Below are positions 9,924-17,268 of a stretch of DNA of 64,000 bases, one piece after another. Each line of letters starts with the position of its first letter. Within the stretch, counting starts at the first letter, position 1. Source of the DNA: JALZCH01 sp036387135 (GTDB lineage Bacteria > Acidobacteriota > Blastocatellia > Pyrinomonadales > Pyrinomonadaceae); NCBI GenBank assembly GCA_036387135.1, contig DASVUH010000057.1, positions 1 to 64,000 on the forward strand, in the 5' to 3' direction. The notes beneath the pieces are model-generated. The model had not been told where the DNA came from, searched no databases, and saw nothing but the letters and a program-made list of their open reading frames with translations. A program made the position numbers and the translations under genes.

Positions 9924-10352
9924 TTAATTCGCTTTCGGATTTCGGCTGCGGATAAAAGCCGTTTCGAGCTTTTCAACTCGCGGCTGGATTTGAATTGCCT
10001 GCCCGTTTTCGATTGTTTTCAACTCGGTTTCGCTGAGACGATTGAGCTGCTGCGCGCTGACGTTTTGCAAACCCATTTTTCGTGCGCGGTCTTCCAACTG
10101 TGTCGGCGAAGCCGCCATTTCGCGTTCGTAAATAAGCCGTTTTTGCTCGCTTTTTAAACGCTCGCGCTGTCTCTGCATTTCGACGTTGAGTCTGCTTTGT
10201 TCCAGCGCGGTAAAATGCTGCTGCGCGGCAAACGCAAAACCGGCGGCGATTAAAATGCCTGCAACGACGCCGAAAACGCATCGTCCTAAACGGCGATTAT
10301 CGTGTTCGTGACGAATTTCATTTTTGATTTTGAGCGTTGAATTGTCGTTCAT
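9924..10352 (-). CDS. FtsL-like division protein
   Basis: 142-residue bitopic protein with a basic cytoplasmic N-terminus, one transmembrane helix (about 28-45) and a periplasmic coiled coil rich in Arg, Glu and Gln (about 48-80), ending near the AARKMGLQ-type segment usual for FtsL (here EDRARKMGLQ). Its position between rsmH and ftsI is the classical ftsL position. FtsL sequences diverge strongly, so the call rests on topology and position. Confidence 0.8.
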   Translation of the reverse strand: MNDNSTLKIKNEIRHEHDNRRLGRCVFGVVAGILIAAGFAFAAQQHFTALEQSRLNVEMQRQRERLKSEQKRLIYEREMAASPTQLEDRARKMGLQNVSAQQLNRLSETELKTIENGQAIQIQPRVEKLETAFIRSRNPKAN

Positions 10353-10377
10353 CTCGTCTTTTTCTAAAGTGACAACT

Positions 10378-11379
10378 TTAAATTTCTTCTTTCGTTAATT
10401 TTCTGCAAACTCTTAATTTTGCGCTGCGCGAGCGCGGATTCGCTTCAATCTCTTTTTCGTCCGCAGTCACCGGACGATTCGTTAAAATTTCAATTCTCCG
10501 CACCGCGCCGCATTGACAAACGGGCAATCGCGGCGGGCATTCGCAGCGACCGGAAAGACGGCGAAAAGTCTGTTTGACGATCCGGTCTTCGAGCGAATGA
10601 AAGCTGATGACGGCAAGCCGACCATCGGGTTTTAAAACATCAATCGCGTCGGCGATAAATTCATCCAGGTTCTCAAGTTCTCGATTAACGGCGATTCTGA
10701 GAGCTTGAAACGTTCGCGTCGCCGGATGGATTTTTTCCTGCTTAGAACGGGGAATCGCTCTTTCAATTGTTTCGGCAAGCTGCGCCGTCGTTTCAATTCT
10801 TTCGCCGCGCTCGCGCCGTTCAACGATTCGGCGGGCGATTCGGCGGGAAAATCTTTCTTCACCATATTGGTAAATGATGTCGGCGATTTCCTCTTCGCTC
10901 AAAGTTTCGAGCAATTCCGCCGCCGTCGGCTCGTCCGAACCCGCGTTCATCCGCATATCGAGCGGCGCGTCGGCGCGAAAACTAAAACCTCTTTCCACCG
11001 AATCGAGCTGCCACGACGAAACGCCCAGATCCGCTAACACGCCGCTTGCCGTTTCCGCTTCGACAAATTGTTTGATTTGCCGGTAATCCGTATGAATCGC
11101 CCGAAAACGCTCGCCGAAATTTGCGAGCCGCTGAGTGGCTTTTTCAATCGCCTCGCGGTCGCGGTCAAAAGCGATGACTTTCGTTTCCGCCGAGGCATTT
11201 AAAATCGCTTCCGTGTGACCGCCCATTCCGAGCGTCGCGTCAAAGAAAAGACCTGTTTCCGGCTGTAAAAAGCCGAGAACTTCCCCAAGCAAAACCGGCG
11301 TGTGCAGCGCCGACGCTGATACTGCCGCGCTTTCATTCGTTTTCAAAGAACCGTGCGAAACTCTTTTCCGCCTCGCCAT
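10378..11379 (-). CDS. rsmH: 16S rRNA (cytosine(1402)-N(4))-methyltransferase RsmH
   Basis: SAM-dependent methyltransferase (formerly MraW) acting on 16S rRNA C1402. It shows HTPVLLGEVL at the N-terminus, the SAM loop DATLGMGGHTEAIL, GVLADLGVSSWQLD, and the C-terminal ISFHSLEDRIVKQTFR. Second gene of the dcw operon, 3 bp after mraZ. The N-terminus is slightly extended with basic residues. Confidence 0.97.
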   Translation of the reverse strand: MARRKRVSHGSLKTNESAAVSASALHTPVLLGEVLGFLQPETGLFFDATLGMGGHTEAILNASAETKVIAFDRDREAIEKATQRLANFGERFRAIHTDYRQIKQFVEAETASGVLADLGVSSWQLDSVERGFSFRADAPLDMRMNAGSDEPTAAELLETLSEEEIADIIYQYGEERFSRRIARRIVERRERGERIETTAQLAETIERAIPRSKQEKIHPATRTFQALRIAVNRELENLDEFIADAIDVLKPDGRLAVISFHSLEDRIVKQTFRRLSGRCECPPRLPVCQCGAVRRIEILTNRPVTADEKEIEANPRSRSAKLRVCRKLTKEEI

Positions 11380-11382
11380 CGC

Positions 11383-11823
11383 TTAAATTCCCAGACGCGC
11401 CAGCGACGCTTCGTCTTCTTCGGTCAGAGGATTTGCGAGCAGACGCACCTGAAAACGCTCGCTTTCCCAAACTTCCAGATAGCTCAAATAACCGAGAACG
11501 ACGACTTCGCCCAATAATTCCGCCGATTTTCTGAGCAGCGAATGAATCAGAATTCTGCCTTGATTATCAATTTGCGTTTGCTGCCCGAAATAGCTCGTGC
11601 GGTCGAGATAAGCGCGTTTGGCGCGGTCGGTCGAAGGCAAAATCGCCAGACGCTGTTCGATGCTTTGCCATTCGGGAAGCGGATAAATCCACACGCTTTC
11701 GCCCGTCAGGCTCGTCACGTACACTTCCGAACCGTATTTTTCTTCTATGCTGCGGCGAAAAAAAGCCGGTATTTTGAGCCGCCCCTTTTCGTCAATCGTT
11801 GCAGTGTAATTACCACGCAGCAT
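11383..11823 (-). CDS. mraZ: Transcriptional regulator MraZ
   Basis: AbrB-like double-SpoVT fold regulator, first gene of the dcw operon. The 146-residue protein begins MLRGNYTATIDEKGRLKIP and repeats the motif as QTQIDNQGRILIHSLLR, the two half-domains expected of MraZ. In other bacteria MraZ represses its own operon by binding TGG-type direct repeats; such repeats occur 3' of the promoter here. Confidence 0.97.
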   Translation of the reverse strand: MLRGNYTATIDEKGRLKIPAFFRRSIEEKYGSEVYVTSLTGESVWIYPLPEWQSIEQRLAILPSTDRAKRAYLDRTSYFGQQTQIDNQGRILIHSLLRKSAELLGEVVVLGYLSYLEVWESERFQVRLLANPLTEEDEASLARLGI

Positions 11824-11943
11824 AGAATTTCAAATCTCGCCAATCTTTTTTGAACCGCCTAGGGAAGAGTGCTTAAAAAGATTCAGGGTGTTTAAGCATT
11901 TTTGGTGGAAGTTCGTTTGACGTGGTTTTGTAATTCTCGGCAG

Positions 11944-11966
11944 CCACTTTAGACCATTTTGTTCCA
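11944..11966 (-). promoter_or_regulatory. MraZ operator (three TGG boxes at 10-bp spacing)
   Basis: On the minus strand TGGAA, TGGTC and TGGCT occur at 11966, 11956 and 11946, exactly 10 bp apart and just 3' of the -10 box. MraZ in E. coli is known to bind three TGGGN direct repeats separated by 5 nt, the same geometry. This predicts autorepression of the operon. Confidence 0.75.
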
Positions 11967-11976
11967 CCCTGAACGC

Positions 11977-12005
11977 ATACTACTTGGCTTTCTAGCGCCT
12001 GTCAA
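11977..12005 (-). promoter_or_regulatory. Sigma-70 type promoter of the dcw operon
   Basis: Minus-strand TTGACA (12005-12000), a 17-bp spacer and TAGTAT (11982-11977). Perfect -35 and spacing, followed directly by the MraZ boxes, leaving a leader of about 145 nt before mraZ. Confidence 0.8.
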
Positions 12006-12184
12006 GCAAAAATGGAGATAAATTTTCGGCTCTCCAAACCGCTCAATGTTTAAGCAGTCTGTTCGGAAAACGACAAAAAGTGCTTAAGCAATCCCGGCGT
12101 TTTTTGAAATCGGTTTCGGTAATGTATAGTGCGATGAGCGGTTTTATATTTAAATTTGTAAAAAGTCCGTTTTTATTGAGTCCG

Positions 12185-12988
12185 ATGCCATTTGAGATGA
12201 CAAGTCTGCTCCTTCTCGGAACGCTCGCCGCGTTCGCAAACTTAGCGGGCGGATTATTAATTTTGCCGATGGGCGGCGCGCTTCAACGCAGCGAGCTGTT
12301 ATTAAAATCGCTGGTTGGCGCGGGCGCGGGATTTTTGCTGGCGGTAATTTTTATCGAAATCATCCCGCGTACCGCCGATTTATGGCTTGTCGGCGATGCG
12401 GGGCGGGAAAAGAGCGAGATGTTGATACCGCCGATGCTGCTCCTGCTCGGCGGTTATTTGCTCATAAACTTTTTCGAGCAAAGCCTGATTCCGCATCTCC
12501 ACCTCGAATCGCATTCAAAAGCGATTATCGCGCCGAGCAAAGCTTATGCGGCAATCGGCGGTTTGCTGTTTCATTCGTTTTTCGACGGATTGGCGCTGGC
12601 TGCGGCGATTTCGGTCAATTTCAGCGCAGGCATTTTGGTTTTTCTCGCCGTTTTTCTCCACAAGCTGCCCGAAGGCTTTACAGCAGTCTCGCTCGTTTTA
12701 GCTGCGGGCGAATCGGTCAAAAAAGCGATTGCCGCAAGCGCGTTGATCGGTTTGGTAACTTTGCTCGGAATACTTGTTTTTGCGCTTGTCAAAAATCAAG
12801 TCACTTTCTCGGTCGCATATATTTTGCCGTTTTCGGCGGGCGTTGCGCTTTACGTTGCGGCGAGCGAATTAATCCCGGAGCTTTACCATCACGGCGAGCG
12901 CAACCGGCTGGTTTCGCTTTTTGTTTTTGGCGGAGTCGCGCTGTTTTTCGCGCTGCATTACCTGCTTCACAATCTCATTGAAGCCTAA
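12185..12988 (+). CDS. ZIP family divalent metal transporter
   Basis: Inner-membrane transporter of the ZIP (ZupT/GufA-like) family, probably moving Zn2+ or another divalent cation. About eight hydrophobic helices are visible. Family motifs in helices IV and V are HSFFDGLALAAA and HKLPEGFTAVSL, with metal-ligand His, Asp and Glu residues. The open frame runs back to a GTG at 12080, but homology and hydrophobicity favour the ATG at 12185 (MPFEMTSLL) or at 12197. It is divergent from mraZ, with TTAAGCA motifs in the shared region. Confidence 0.88.
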   Translation: MPFEMTSLLLLGTLAAFANLAGGLLILPMGGALQRSELLLKSLVGAGAGFLLAVIFIEIIPRTADLWLVGDAGREKSEMLIPPMLLLLGGYLLINFFEQSLIPHLHLESHSKAIIAPSKAYAAIGGLLFHSFFDGLALAAAISVNFSAGILVFLAVFLHKLPEGFTAVSLVLAAGESVKKAIAASALIGLVTLLGILVFALVKNQVTFSVAYILPFSAGVALYVAASELIPELYHHGERNRLVSLFVFGGVALFFALHYLLHNLIEA

Positions 12989-13050
12989 AAAATAAATAAA
13001 GGTCTTTTCGTCCGAACCGATACTTGCTATTATTCGTTTAACTGAAAAGA

Positions 13051-13938
13051 ATGATTCAAACTGTTTTTCGTTCGGGATTGGTTTGCGTGTGGCTGCTGAC
13101 GGCGGCGTGTGTCTTCATATTCGCGCAAGTTCCGAAAACCGAATCGCCTCTGCCCGCGCCGACCGCGCCGGTCAACGATTACGCGAACGTTATTGACGAT
13201 GCGGTTGAGCAACGACTTAATGCGCGTCTTCAACGACTGGCGGAAGTCACTAATCCAAAAATCGAAATGGCGGTAGTCACGGTTCGCACGACCGAAGGAC
13301 GCGATATTTTCGATTATTCGCTCGCCGTTTCGCGCGGCTGGGGAATCGGCGCGGATGTCGAAGGCGACAATCCCGGACTGCTTTTTCTGGCGGCGATTGA
13401 CGACCGCAAATATTTCACGCAGATCAGCCGCGATCTCGAAGGCGATTTGACCGATGGCGAAGCCGGACAAATTCAGCGTGAAAATCTGGTTCCCGCATTC
13501 CGGCAGGGAGATTACGGCGCGGGAATTGAAAACACCGTTAACGCTTACATCACGAACATCGCGCAAAGTCGCGGTTTTGACGCGACGGCTGTTGTCGGGC
13601 AAACTGCGCCGCAGCGCACGCCGCGTGTAAACAGACCGACCAGCCGGACGCGCGGAACAGTCGGTGGTTTGTCTCTGGGAACGATTTGCTGCATCGCCAT
13701 CGGGCTTCTGTTTTTATTTTCAATGCTGAGTGGCGGCAGAGGCGGTCGCGGAGGCGGCGGTGGCGGTGGTTTGTTAAACGGACTTTTGTGGGGAATGCTT
13801 CTCTCCAACTTAACGCGCGGCGGAGGCGGTTGGAGCAGCGGCGGTTTTGGCGGATCGAGCGGCGGTGACAGCGGCGGCTGGGGAGGTTTCGGCGGCGGCG
13901 GTGACTTCGGCGGCGGCGGCGCGGGCGGCGATTGGTAG
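13051..13938 (+). CDS. TPM-domain (YgcG-like) protein with Gly-rich tail
   Basis: Secreted or membrane-anchored protein. An N-terminal signal sequence (about 1-26) precedes a TPM domain with NDYANVIDDAVEQRL, RGWGIG, NPGLLFLAAIDDRK and TDGEAGQI. A transmembrane helix (about 210-228) follows, then a tail made almost entirely of Gly, Ser and Trp (about 232-295). TPM domains are known in thylakoid and bacterial membrane quality-control proteins and often neighbour LemA, as here (14883). Exact activity unknown. The start is set by an in-frame ATG next to GAAAAGA, a weak ribosome site. Confidence 0.85.
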   Translation: MIQTVFRSGLVCVWLLTAACVFIFAQVPKTESPLPAPTAPVNDYANVIDDAVEQRLNARLQRLAEVTNPKIEMAVVTVRTTEGRDIFDYSLAVSRGWGIGADVEGDNPGLLFLAAIDDRKYFTQISRDLEGDLTDGEAGQIQRENLVPAFRQGDYGAGIENTVNAYITNIAQSRGFDATAVVGQTAPQRTPRVNRPTSRTRGTVGGLSLGTICCIAIGLLFLFSMLSGGRGGRGGGGGGGLLNGLLWGMLLSNLTRGGGGWSSGGFGGSSGGDSGGWGGFGGGGDFGGGGAGGDW

Positions 13939-13945
13939 AGATTTG

Positions 13946-14057
13946 TTCGTTGATCGTCGTTCGTTGTTCGTTGTTTTTCTCTTTCGAGTAGCATTTTAAA
14001 TTTTAACGACGATGTTCCTAGACGATTTGCAACGAACAACGATCAACGAACGACGAT
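13946..14057. repeat. Heptamer array D (WTCGTYG units, inverted arms)
   Basis: Arm 1 (13946-13973) is four heptamers TTCGTTG, ATCGTCG, TTCGTTG, TTCGTTG. Arm 2 (14030-14057) is the reverse complement of ATCGTCG, TTCGTTG, ATCGTTG, TTCGTTG. The loop is 56 nt. It separates the TPM gene from the nucleotidyltransferase-fold gene. Confidence 0.88.
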
Positions 14058-14066
14058 CAAATTAAG

Positions 14067-14786
14067 ATGAAAGAGCAATTTAATAGTTTTATTGAGGATT
14101 TACGGGCGGCGCACGGCGATAATTTGATGTCGGTCGTGTTGTACGGCTCAGCAGCGACTGGCGAGTTTACGCCGTATAAATCAGATTACAATTTGCTGAT
14201 TGCTTTGAAACAAATTACGCCGCGAGATTTGCGCAGCGCGCAGCCGCCTTTGCGCGAATGGAAACGGCTCGGTCATCCGCTGCCGACTTATTTTACCGTT
14301 ACCGAACTCCGTGATGCGGCGGACGTATTTCCTATTGAGTTTCATCAAATGGAAAAGGCGAGATTGGTTTTGTACGGCACGGACCCGCTCGAAGGTTTGA
14401 AAATATCCGATGCGAATTTGCGGCATCAAACCGAGTACGAATTGCGCAGTAAATTATTGCAGCTTCGCCGACTGTATATTCCGGCGTCCGTTTCGGTTGA
14501 GAAACTTCAGGAATTGATGAGCGACAGTCTCGGCAGTTTTGCCGTTTTGTTTCGCGCGGTTTTGCTGATGCAAAATTTTGAGCCGCCGACGGCGAAACCG
14601 GAAATTGTGCGGATGACGGTACAGAAATTGGGAATTGACGCCGCGCCATTTGCAAAGATTTTCGCTTTGCGAGAGCGCGGCGCGGCGAATTTAAATGAAA
14701 CGGAAGCGCACGAATTGTTCGCCGCATATCTCGGACAAATCGAGCGCGTGATTGATTTTGTTGATAAAATTAAAGACGAATCGTAA
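14067..14786 (+). CDS. Nucleotidyltransferase-fold protein, catalytic motif altered
   Basis: 239-residue cytoplasmic protein with an N-terminal nucleotidyltransferase (Pol beta/MNT-like) fold. The glycine loop VVLYGSAATGEF is intact, but the expected D-x-D reads SDYNLLI, so the second acidic residue is Asn. The remainder is helical. Loss of one metal ligand suggests weak or absent transferase activity; a binding or scaffold role is possible. Flanked by heptamer arrays D and E between TPM and LemA genes; its stop codon TAA is part of array E. Confidence 0.7.
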   Translation: MKEQFNSFIEDLRAAHGDNLMSVVLYGSAATGEFTPYKSDYNLLIALKQITPRDLRSAQPPLREWKRLGHPLPTYFTVTELRDAADVFPIEFHQMEKARLVLYGTDPLEGLKISDANLRHQTEYELRSKLLQLRRLYIPASVSVEKLQELMSDSLGSFAVLFRAVLLMQNFEPPTAKPEIVRMTVQKLGIDAAPFAKIFALRERGAANLNETEAHELFAAYLGQIERVIDFVDKIKDES

Positions 14787-14865
14787 TTCGTAAATCGTGA
14801 GCCGTGAATCGTGAATGCTTTCCAGCGTACCGACGATTCACGATTGACGATTCACTATTCACGAA
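14780..14865. repeat. Heptamer array E (ATCGTGA-type units, inverted arms)
   Basis: Arm 1 (14780-14814) has five heptamers: ATCGTAA, TTCGTAA, ATCGTGA, GCCGTGA, ATCGTGA. Arm 2 (14831-14865) has five facing units: CGACGAT, TCACGAT, TGACGAT, TCACTAT, TCACGAA. The loop is 16 nt. Arm 1 overlaps the upstream stop codon, and arm 2 ends just before the lemA ribosome-binding site. Confidence 0.9.
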
Positions 14866-14882
14866 ATATGAGGAGAAAGAGA

Positions 14883-15542
14883 ATGAAAAAAATATTTTTG
14901 TTAAGTTTTGTTTTGCTCGCTTCTTTAGGTTTGAGTGGCTGCGGTTACAACGATTTTACCGCCAAACAGCAAAACGTCCGCAAATCGTGGGCTGATATTG
15001 AAACCCAGCTTCAGCGCCGCGCGGATTTGATTCCGAATCTGGTGCAAACCGCTCAAATGGCGGGAATTCAGGAACAAGAGGTTTTCGGGCAAATCGCGCA
15101 AGCGCGTTCGCAGCTTTTAAACGCTACCGGCGCTGCGCCTGCCGAACAGAAAACGCCCGAACAGCGTCAAGCCGTGATTGACGCGGCAAACAGTTTCGGC
15201 GGAACTGTCGGACGCTTGCTCAGCTTGCAGGAAGCGTATCCGCAGTTGCAATCGAATCAGTTGTTTATGAATGTGCAGACGGAATTAGCCGGAACCGAAA
15301 ACCGGGTTGCGACGCGCCGCGAAGATTACAATCGCGTCGTCACCGATTACAACACTGGAATCAAACAATTTCCGGGCGTAATCACGGCGAGCTTATTTGG
15401 ATTTAAAGAAGAGCCTTTCTTCCAAGCCGCGCCGGGTTCGCAAAACGTGCCGTCAGTCGGCGACCCGAACTCGATGCGCCGCAATAACACGACCGCGCCG
15501 GCAACAAATCCGCCCGCAGCTCCGGTTGGAAGCCCAAGATAA
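14883..15542 (+). CDS. lemA: LemA family lipoprotein
   Basis: 219-residue LemA protein. The start at 14883 follows a GAGGAGAAAGAG ribosome site and gives a lipoprotein signal (MKKIFLLSF…) with lipobox LSGC. The long helical body includes the family region around QQNVRKSWADIETQLQRRAD and DLIPNLVQTAQM, then REDYNRVVTDYNTGIKQFPG. The C-terminus is Pro, Ala and Asn rich. LemA proteins are known helical membrane-associated proteins without a settled function; association with TPM proteins is common. The frame extends 24 codons upstream through array E but without a ribosome site. Confidence 0.92.
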   Translation: MKKIFLLSFVLLASLGLSGCGYNDFTAKQQNVRKSWADIETQLQRRADLIPNLVQTAQMAGIQEQEVFGQIAQARSQLLNATGAAPAEQKTPEQRQAVIDAANSFGGTVGRLLSLQEAYPQLQSNQLFMNVQTELAGTENRVATRREDYNRVVTDYNTGIKQFPGVITASLFGFKEEPFFQAAPGSQNVPSVGDPNSMRRNNTTAPATNPPAAPVGSPR

Positions 15543-15549
15543 TCGCTTT

Positions 15550-15900
15550 TTAAAATCCGCGCGAGCTGCACATCGCGCAATGATCGCAAGGCTTGCCGCC
15601 CGGTTCAAAGTGGCAAGCCTTTTCTTTTTGATCGGCGTCTTCCGCAATTGCAAAACGCTCACGGCTTGCGTGCAGGAAAACCGGAAACACGGGTTTGATA
15701 AAATTCGGAGTTTCGGTTAATTGAATTTGCGGCTTATCTTCGAGGCGATTTTCGATTTGGACGAGTCGCGAATTTAAATCATCGAGCTTTGATAAAACTT
15801 TGGATAAATCTTCGGAATTGAAGTTTTGCGGCTGGCTTTCGTCGGAAGTTAGAATTTGTGCCAGTAATTTTGCCGCTAAAATTTGAGTTTCGTTTTTCAT
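15550..15900 (-). CDS. Small Cys-tailed protein of the microcompartment locus
   Basis: 116-residue protein of unknown function, last gene of the microcompartment operon and 11 bp after a pentamer gene. The N-terminus (TQILAAKLLAQIL) is a short amphipathic helix. A coiled-coil-like stretch follows (about 29-55: VLSKLDDLNSRLVQIENRL). The C-terminus carries a Cys cluster in CHFEPGGKPCDHCAMC, with a CxxCxxC core suited to a metal or Fe-S centre. The helix could be an encapsulation peptide. I know no name for it. Confidence 0.65.
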   Translation of the reverse strand: MKNETQILAAKLLAQILTSDESQPQNFNSEDLSKVLSKLDDLNSRLVQIENRLEDKPQIQLTETPNFIKPVFPVFLHASRERFAIAEDADQKEKACHFEPGGKPCDHCAMCSSRGF

Positions 15901-15911
15901 TTCGCTGAAAC

Positions 15912-16193
15912 TTATTCCGCTTTGTGCAAATCAACGTAATCAACCACGCCGATAATCGCCGAATCAATCGCCGCGCCCGCTTTTCCCGTCGAAGCCGTCG
16001 AAGCGCCCCAGCCTTCCTGAACGATCAGAACAATGTCGCCTTCTCCGGCGTCAACCGAATCGAGCGCAATCAGTGTATCTTCGGTTTCAACCAGTTCGGG
16101 CGTCAATTTTTGACAAAGCATTATGCGCCCGCCTTCGTAGCGTTGATTTTTCTGCGTCGCCACAACGTTTCCGATAACTCGCGCCAAAATCAT
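15912..16193 (-). CDS. EutN/CcmL microcompartment vertex protein (paralogue 1)
   Basis: 93-residue BMC-P protein; five copies cap a shell vertex. It begins MILARVIGNVVATQKN and contains the family core LIALDSVDAGEGDIVLIVQEG and IIGVVDYVDL. Tandem paralogues lie at 16269 and 16987. Array F separates it from the next copy. Confidence 0.93.
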   Translation of the reverse strand: MILARVIGNVVATQKNQRYEGGRIMLCQKLTPELVETEDTLIALDSVDAGEGDIVLIVQEGWGASTASTGKAGAAIDSAIIGVVDYVDLHKAE

Positions 16194-16198
16194 TCAAT

Positions 16199-16273
16199 AG
16201 TAATCAGTAATAAGTAATCAGTAACAAGTAATTGGCTTTTTAACTGATTACTTATTACTGATTACTTATTACT
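16199..16273. repeat. Heptamer array F (AGTAATC/AGTAATA units, inverted arms)
   Basis: Arm 1 (16199-16233) has five heptamers: AGTAATC, AGTAATA, AGTAATC, AGTAACA, AGTAATT. Arm 2 (16246-16273) has GATTACT, TATTACT, GATTACT, TATTACT. The loop is 12 nt. Arm 2 overlaps the stop codon of the pentamer gene at 16269. Confidence 0.9.
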
Positions 16274-16544
16274 TCTTATAAACGTGCGAATCCGAATCAA
16301 CAATTCCGACAATCGTGCAATCGGTCGGTGTGGAGTCTCGTTTGAAAGGAAAGCTCGCCTCTTTTCCGCGACACCAGAAAACCAGTTCGCCGACGCCCGC
16401 GCCGACCGCATCAAGGGCAACTTGCGGTTTGCCTTTCGGCTGTAAATTACCGTCGAGCGTTTGCACAATCAAAAATTTGCGCCCGTGAAGCGATTCGTTT
16501 TTGACGGTGGAGACGACGGTTCCGACGACGCGAGCGAGTTGCAT
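16269..16544 (-). CDS. EutN/CcmL microcompartment vertex protein (paralogue 2)
   Basis: 91-residue BMC-P pentamer protein beginning MQLARVVGTVVSTVKNESL, with VALDAVGAGVGELVFWCRG and the C-terminal VGIVDSDSHVY. The DAVGAGxGE core is the family hallmark. A stop codon supplied by array F ends the gene. Confidence 0.93.
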   Translation of the reverse strand: MQLARVVGTVVSTVKNESLHGRKFLIVQTLDGNLQPKGKPQVALDAVGAGVGELVFWCRGKEASFPFKRDSTPTDCTIVGIVDSDSHVYKK

Positions 16545-16549
16545 AAAAA

Positions 16550-16951
16550 TTATTTTCCCTTGATTTTTCCCAGATGCGTGTAAGCGACGGCACCCAGCAC
16601 ACAGATCAGCAAAGCGCTGTATTCCATTCCGTTTCTGCCCGCGCCCACCACAAACCAGCCTTGATTGGCGTGAATCAGATAAATTCCGGTCGCCAGCTCG
16701 ATGATGAACAAAAGCGCAATCGGCGCGACCGCAAACCCGGCTGCCATCGCCAAACCGCCGACAATCTCAAAAATCGTAATTCCCCAAGCGAGATAAAACC
16801 CCAGAGGAAAGCCTTTTGCGGTGAAAAATCCGCCGAAATCGTCAACAATACCGAGACTGATTCGCGCGACGCCGTGAATCAGCATAAAAGCCGCAACCGC
16901 GACGCGCAGGAAAATGATTGCGTTGCTAGATCTGGAAGCCGTGTTGTTCAT
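16550..16951 (-). CDS. DoxX family membrane protein
   Basis: 133-residue protein with four predicted membrane helices and the DoxX-type segments FLRVAVAAFMLIHGVAR and AWGITIFEIVGGLAMAAG. DoxX proteins are inner-membrane proteins linked to quinone or thiol redox chemistry in some bacteria; the role here is unknown. It sits inside the shell-gene operon, 5 bp upstream of paralogue 2 and downstream of paralogue 3, an unusual place for a membrane protein. Confidence 0.85.
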   Translation of the reverse strand: MNNTASRSSNAIIFLRVAVAAFMLIHGVARISLGIVDDFGGFFTAKGFPLGFYLAWGITIFEIVGGLAMAAGFAVAPIALLFIIELATGIYLIHANQGWFVVGAGRNGMEYSALLICVLGAVAYTHLGKIKGK

Positions 16952-16986
16952 AAAATTTTGTTACGGCGTTTTGGCGGAAAAAGTTA

Positions 16987-17259
16987 TCAAATCTGGGTTG
17001 CGTCAATCGTGTCAATCACGCCTACAATCGCCGCGTCAACCGGCGTGTCTTTGTTGCCTTCGGCAAGACGCGCGGACGAACCGGAAACGACCAGGACGCG
17101 CTCATGAAAACCCGCTCCGACCGTATCAACCGCGACAACGTAGCCGCTTTGGTCTGTGCCGTCGAGATTAATCGGTTTGACGATTAATAATTTTTTCCCC
17201 GACAATCGCTCGTCCTTTTGGGAAGCGACGACCGTACCGAGAATTCGAGCAATTATCAT
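16987..17259 (-). CDS. EutN/CcmL microcompartment vertex protein (paralogue 3)
   Basis: 90-residue BMC-P pentamer protein beginning MIIARILGTVVASQKDERL, with VAVDTVGAGFHERVLVVSGS and the C-terminal IVGVIDTIDA. It directly follows the hexamer gene (9 bp). Having three divergent pentamer paralogues is typical of the fucose/rhamnose (Planctomycetes-Verrucomicrobia type) microcompartments. Confidence 0.94.
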   Translation of the reverse strand: MIIARILGTVVASQKDERLSGKKLLIVKPINLDGTDQSGYVVAVDTVGAGFHERVLVVSGSSARLAEGNKDTPVDAAIVGVIDTIDATQI

Positions 17260-17268
17260 TTGCCGCCG

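Larger units (their letters stand above)
11870..12090. promoter_or_regulatory. Cluster of four TTAAGCA motifs
   Basis: TGCTTAA at 11870-11876 faces TTAAGCA at 11892-11898; TTAAGCA recurs at 12050-12056, and the perfect palindrome TGCTTAAGCA is at 12081-12090. They bracket the mraZ promoter and the upstream region of the divergent ZIP gene, as a shared operator would. The regulator is unknown, and A+T-rich chance matches cannot be excluded. Confidence 0.35.

Noticed and set aside
13030..13602. 190-residue open frame opposite the TPM gene
   Set aside because: Arg-rich shadow of the real gene on the other strand, no ribosome site or domain.
16199..16273. Array F as transposon ends or attachment sites
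   Set aside because: No enclosed gene, no target-site duplication evident and no integrase; retained only as repeat.
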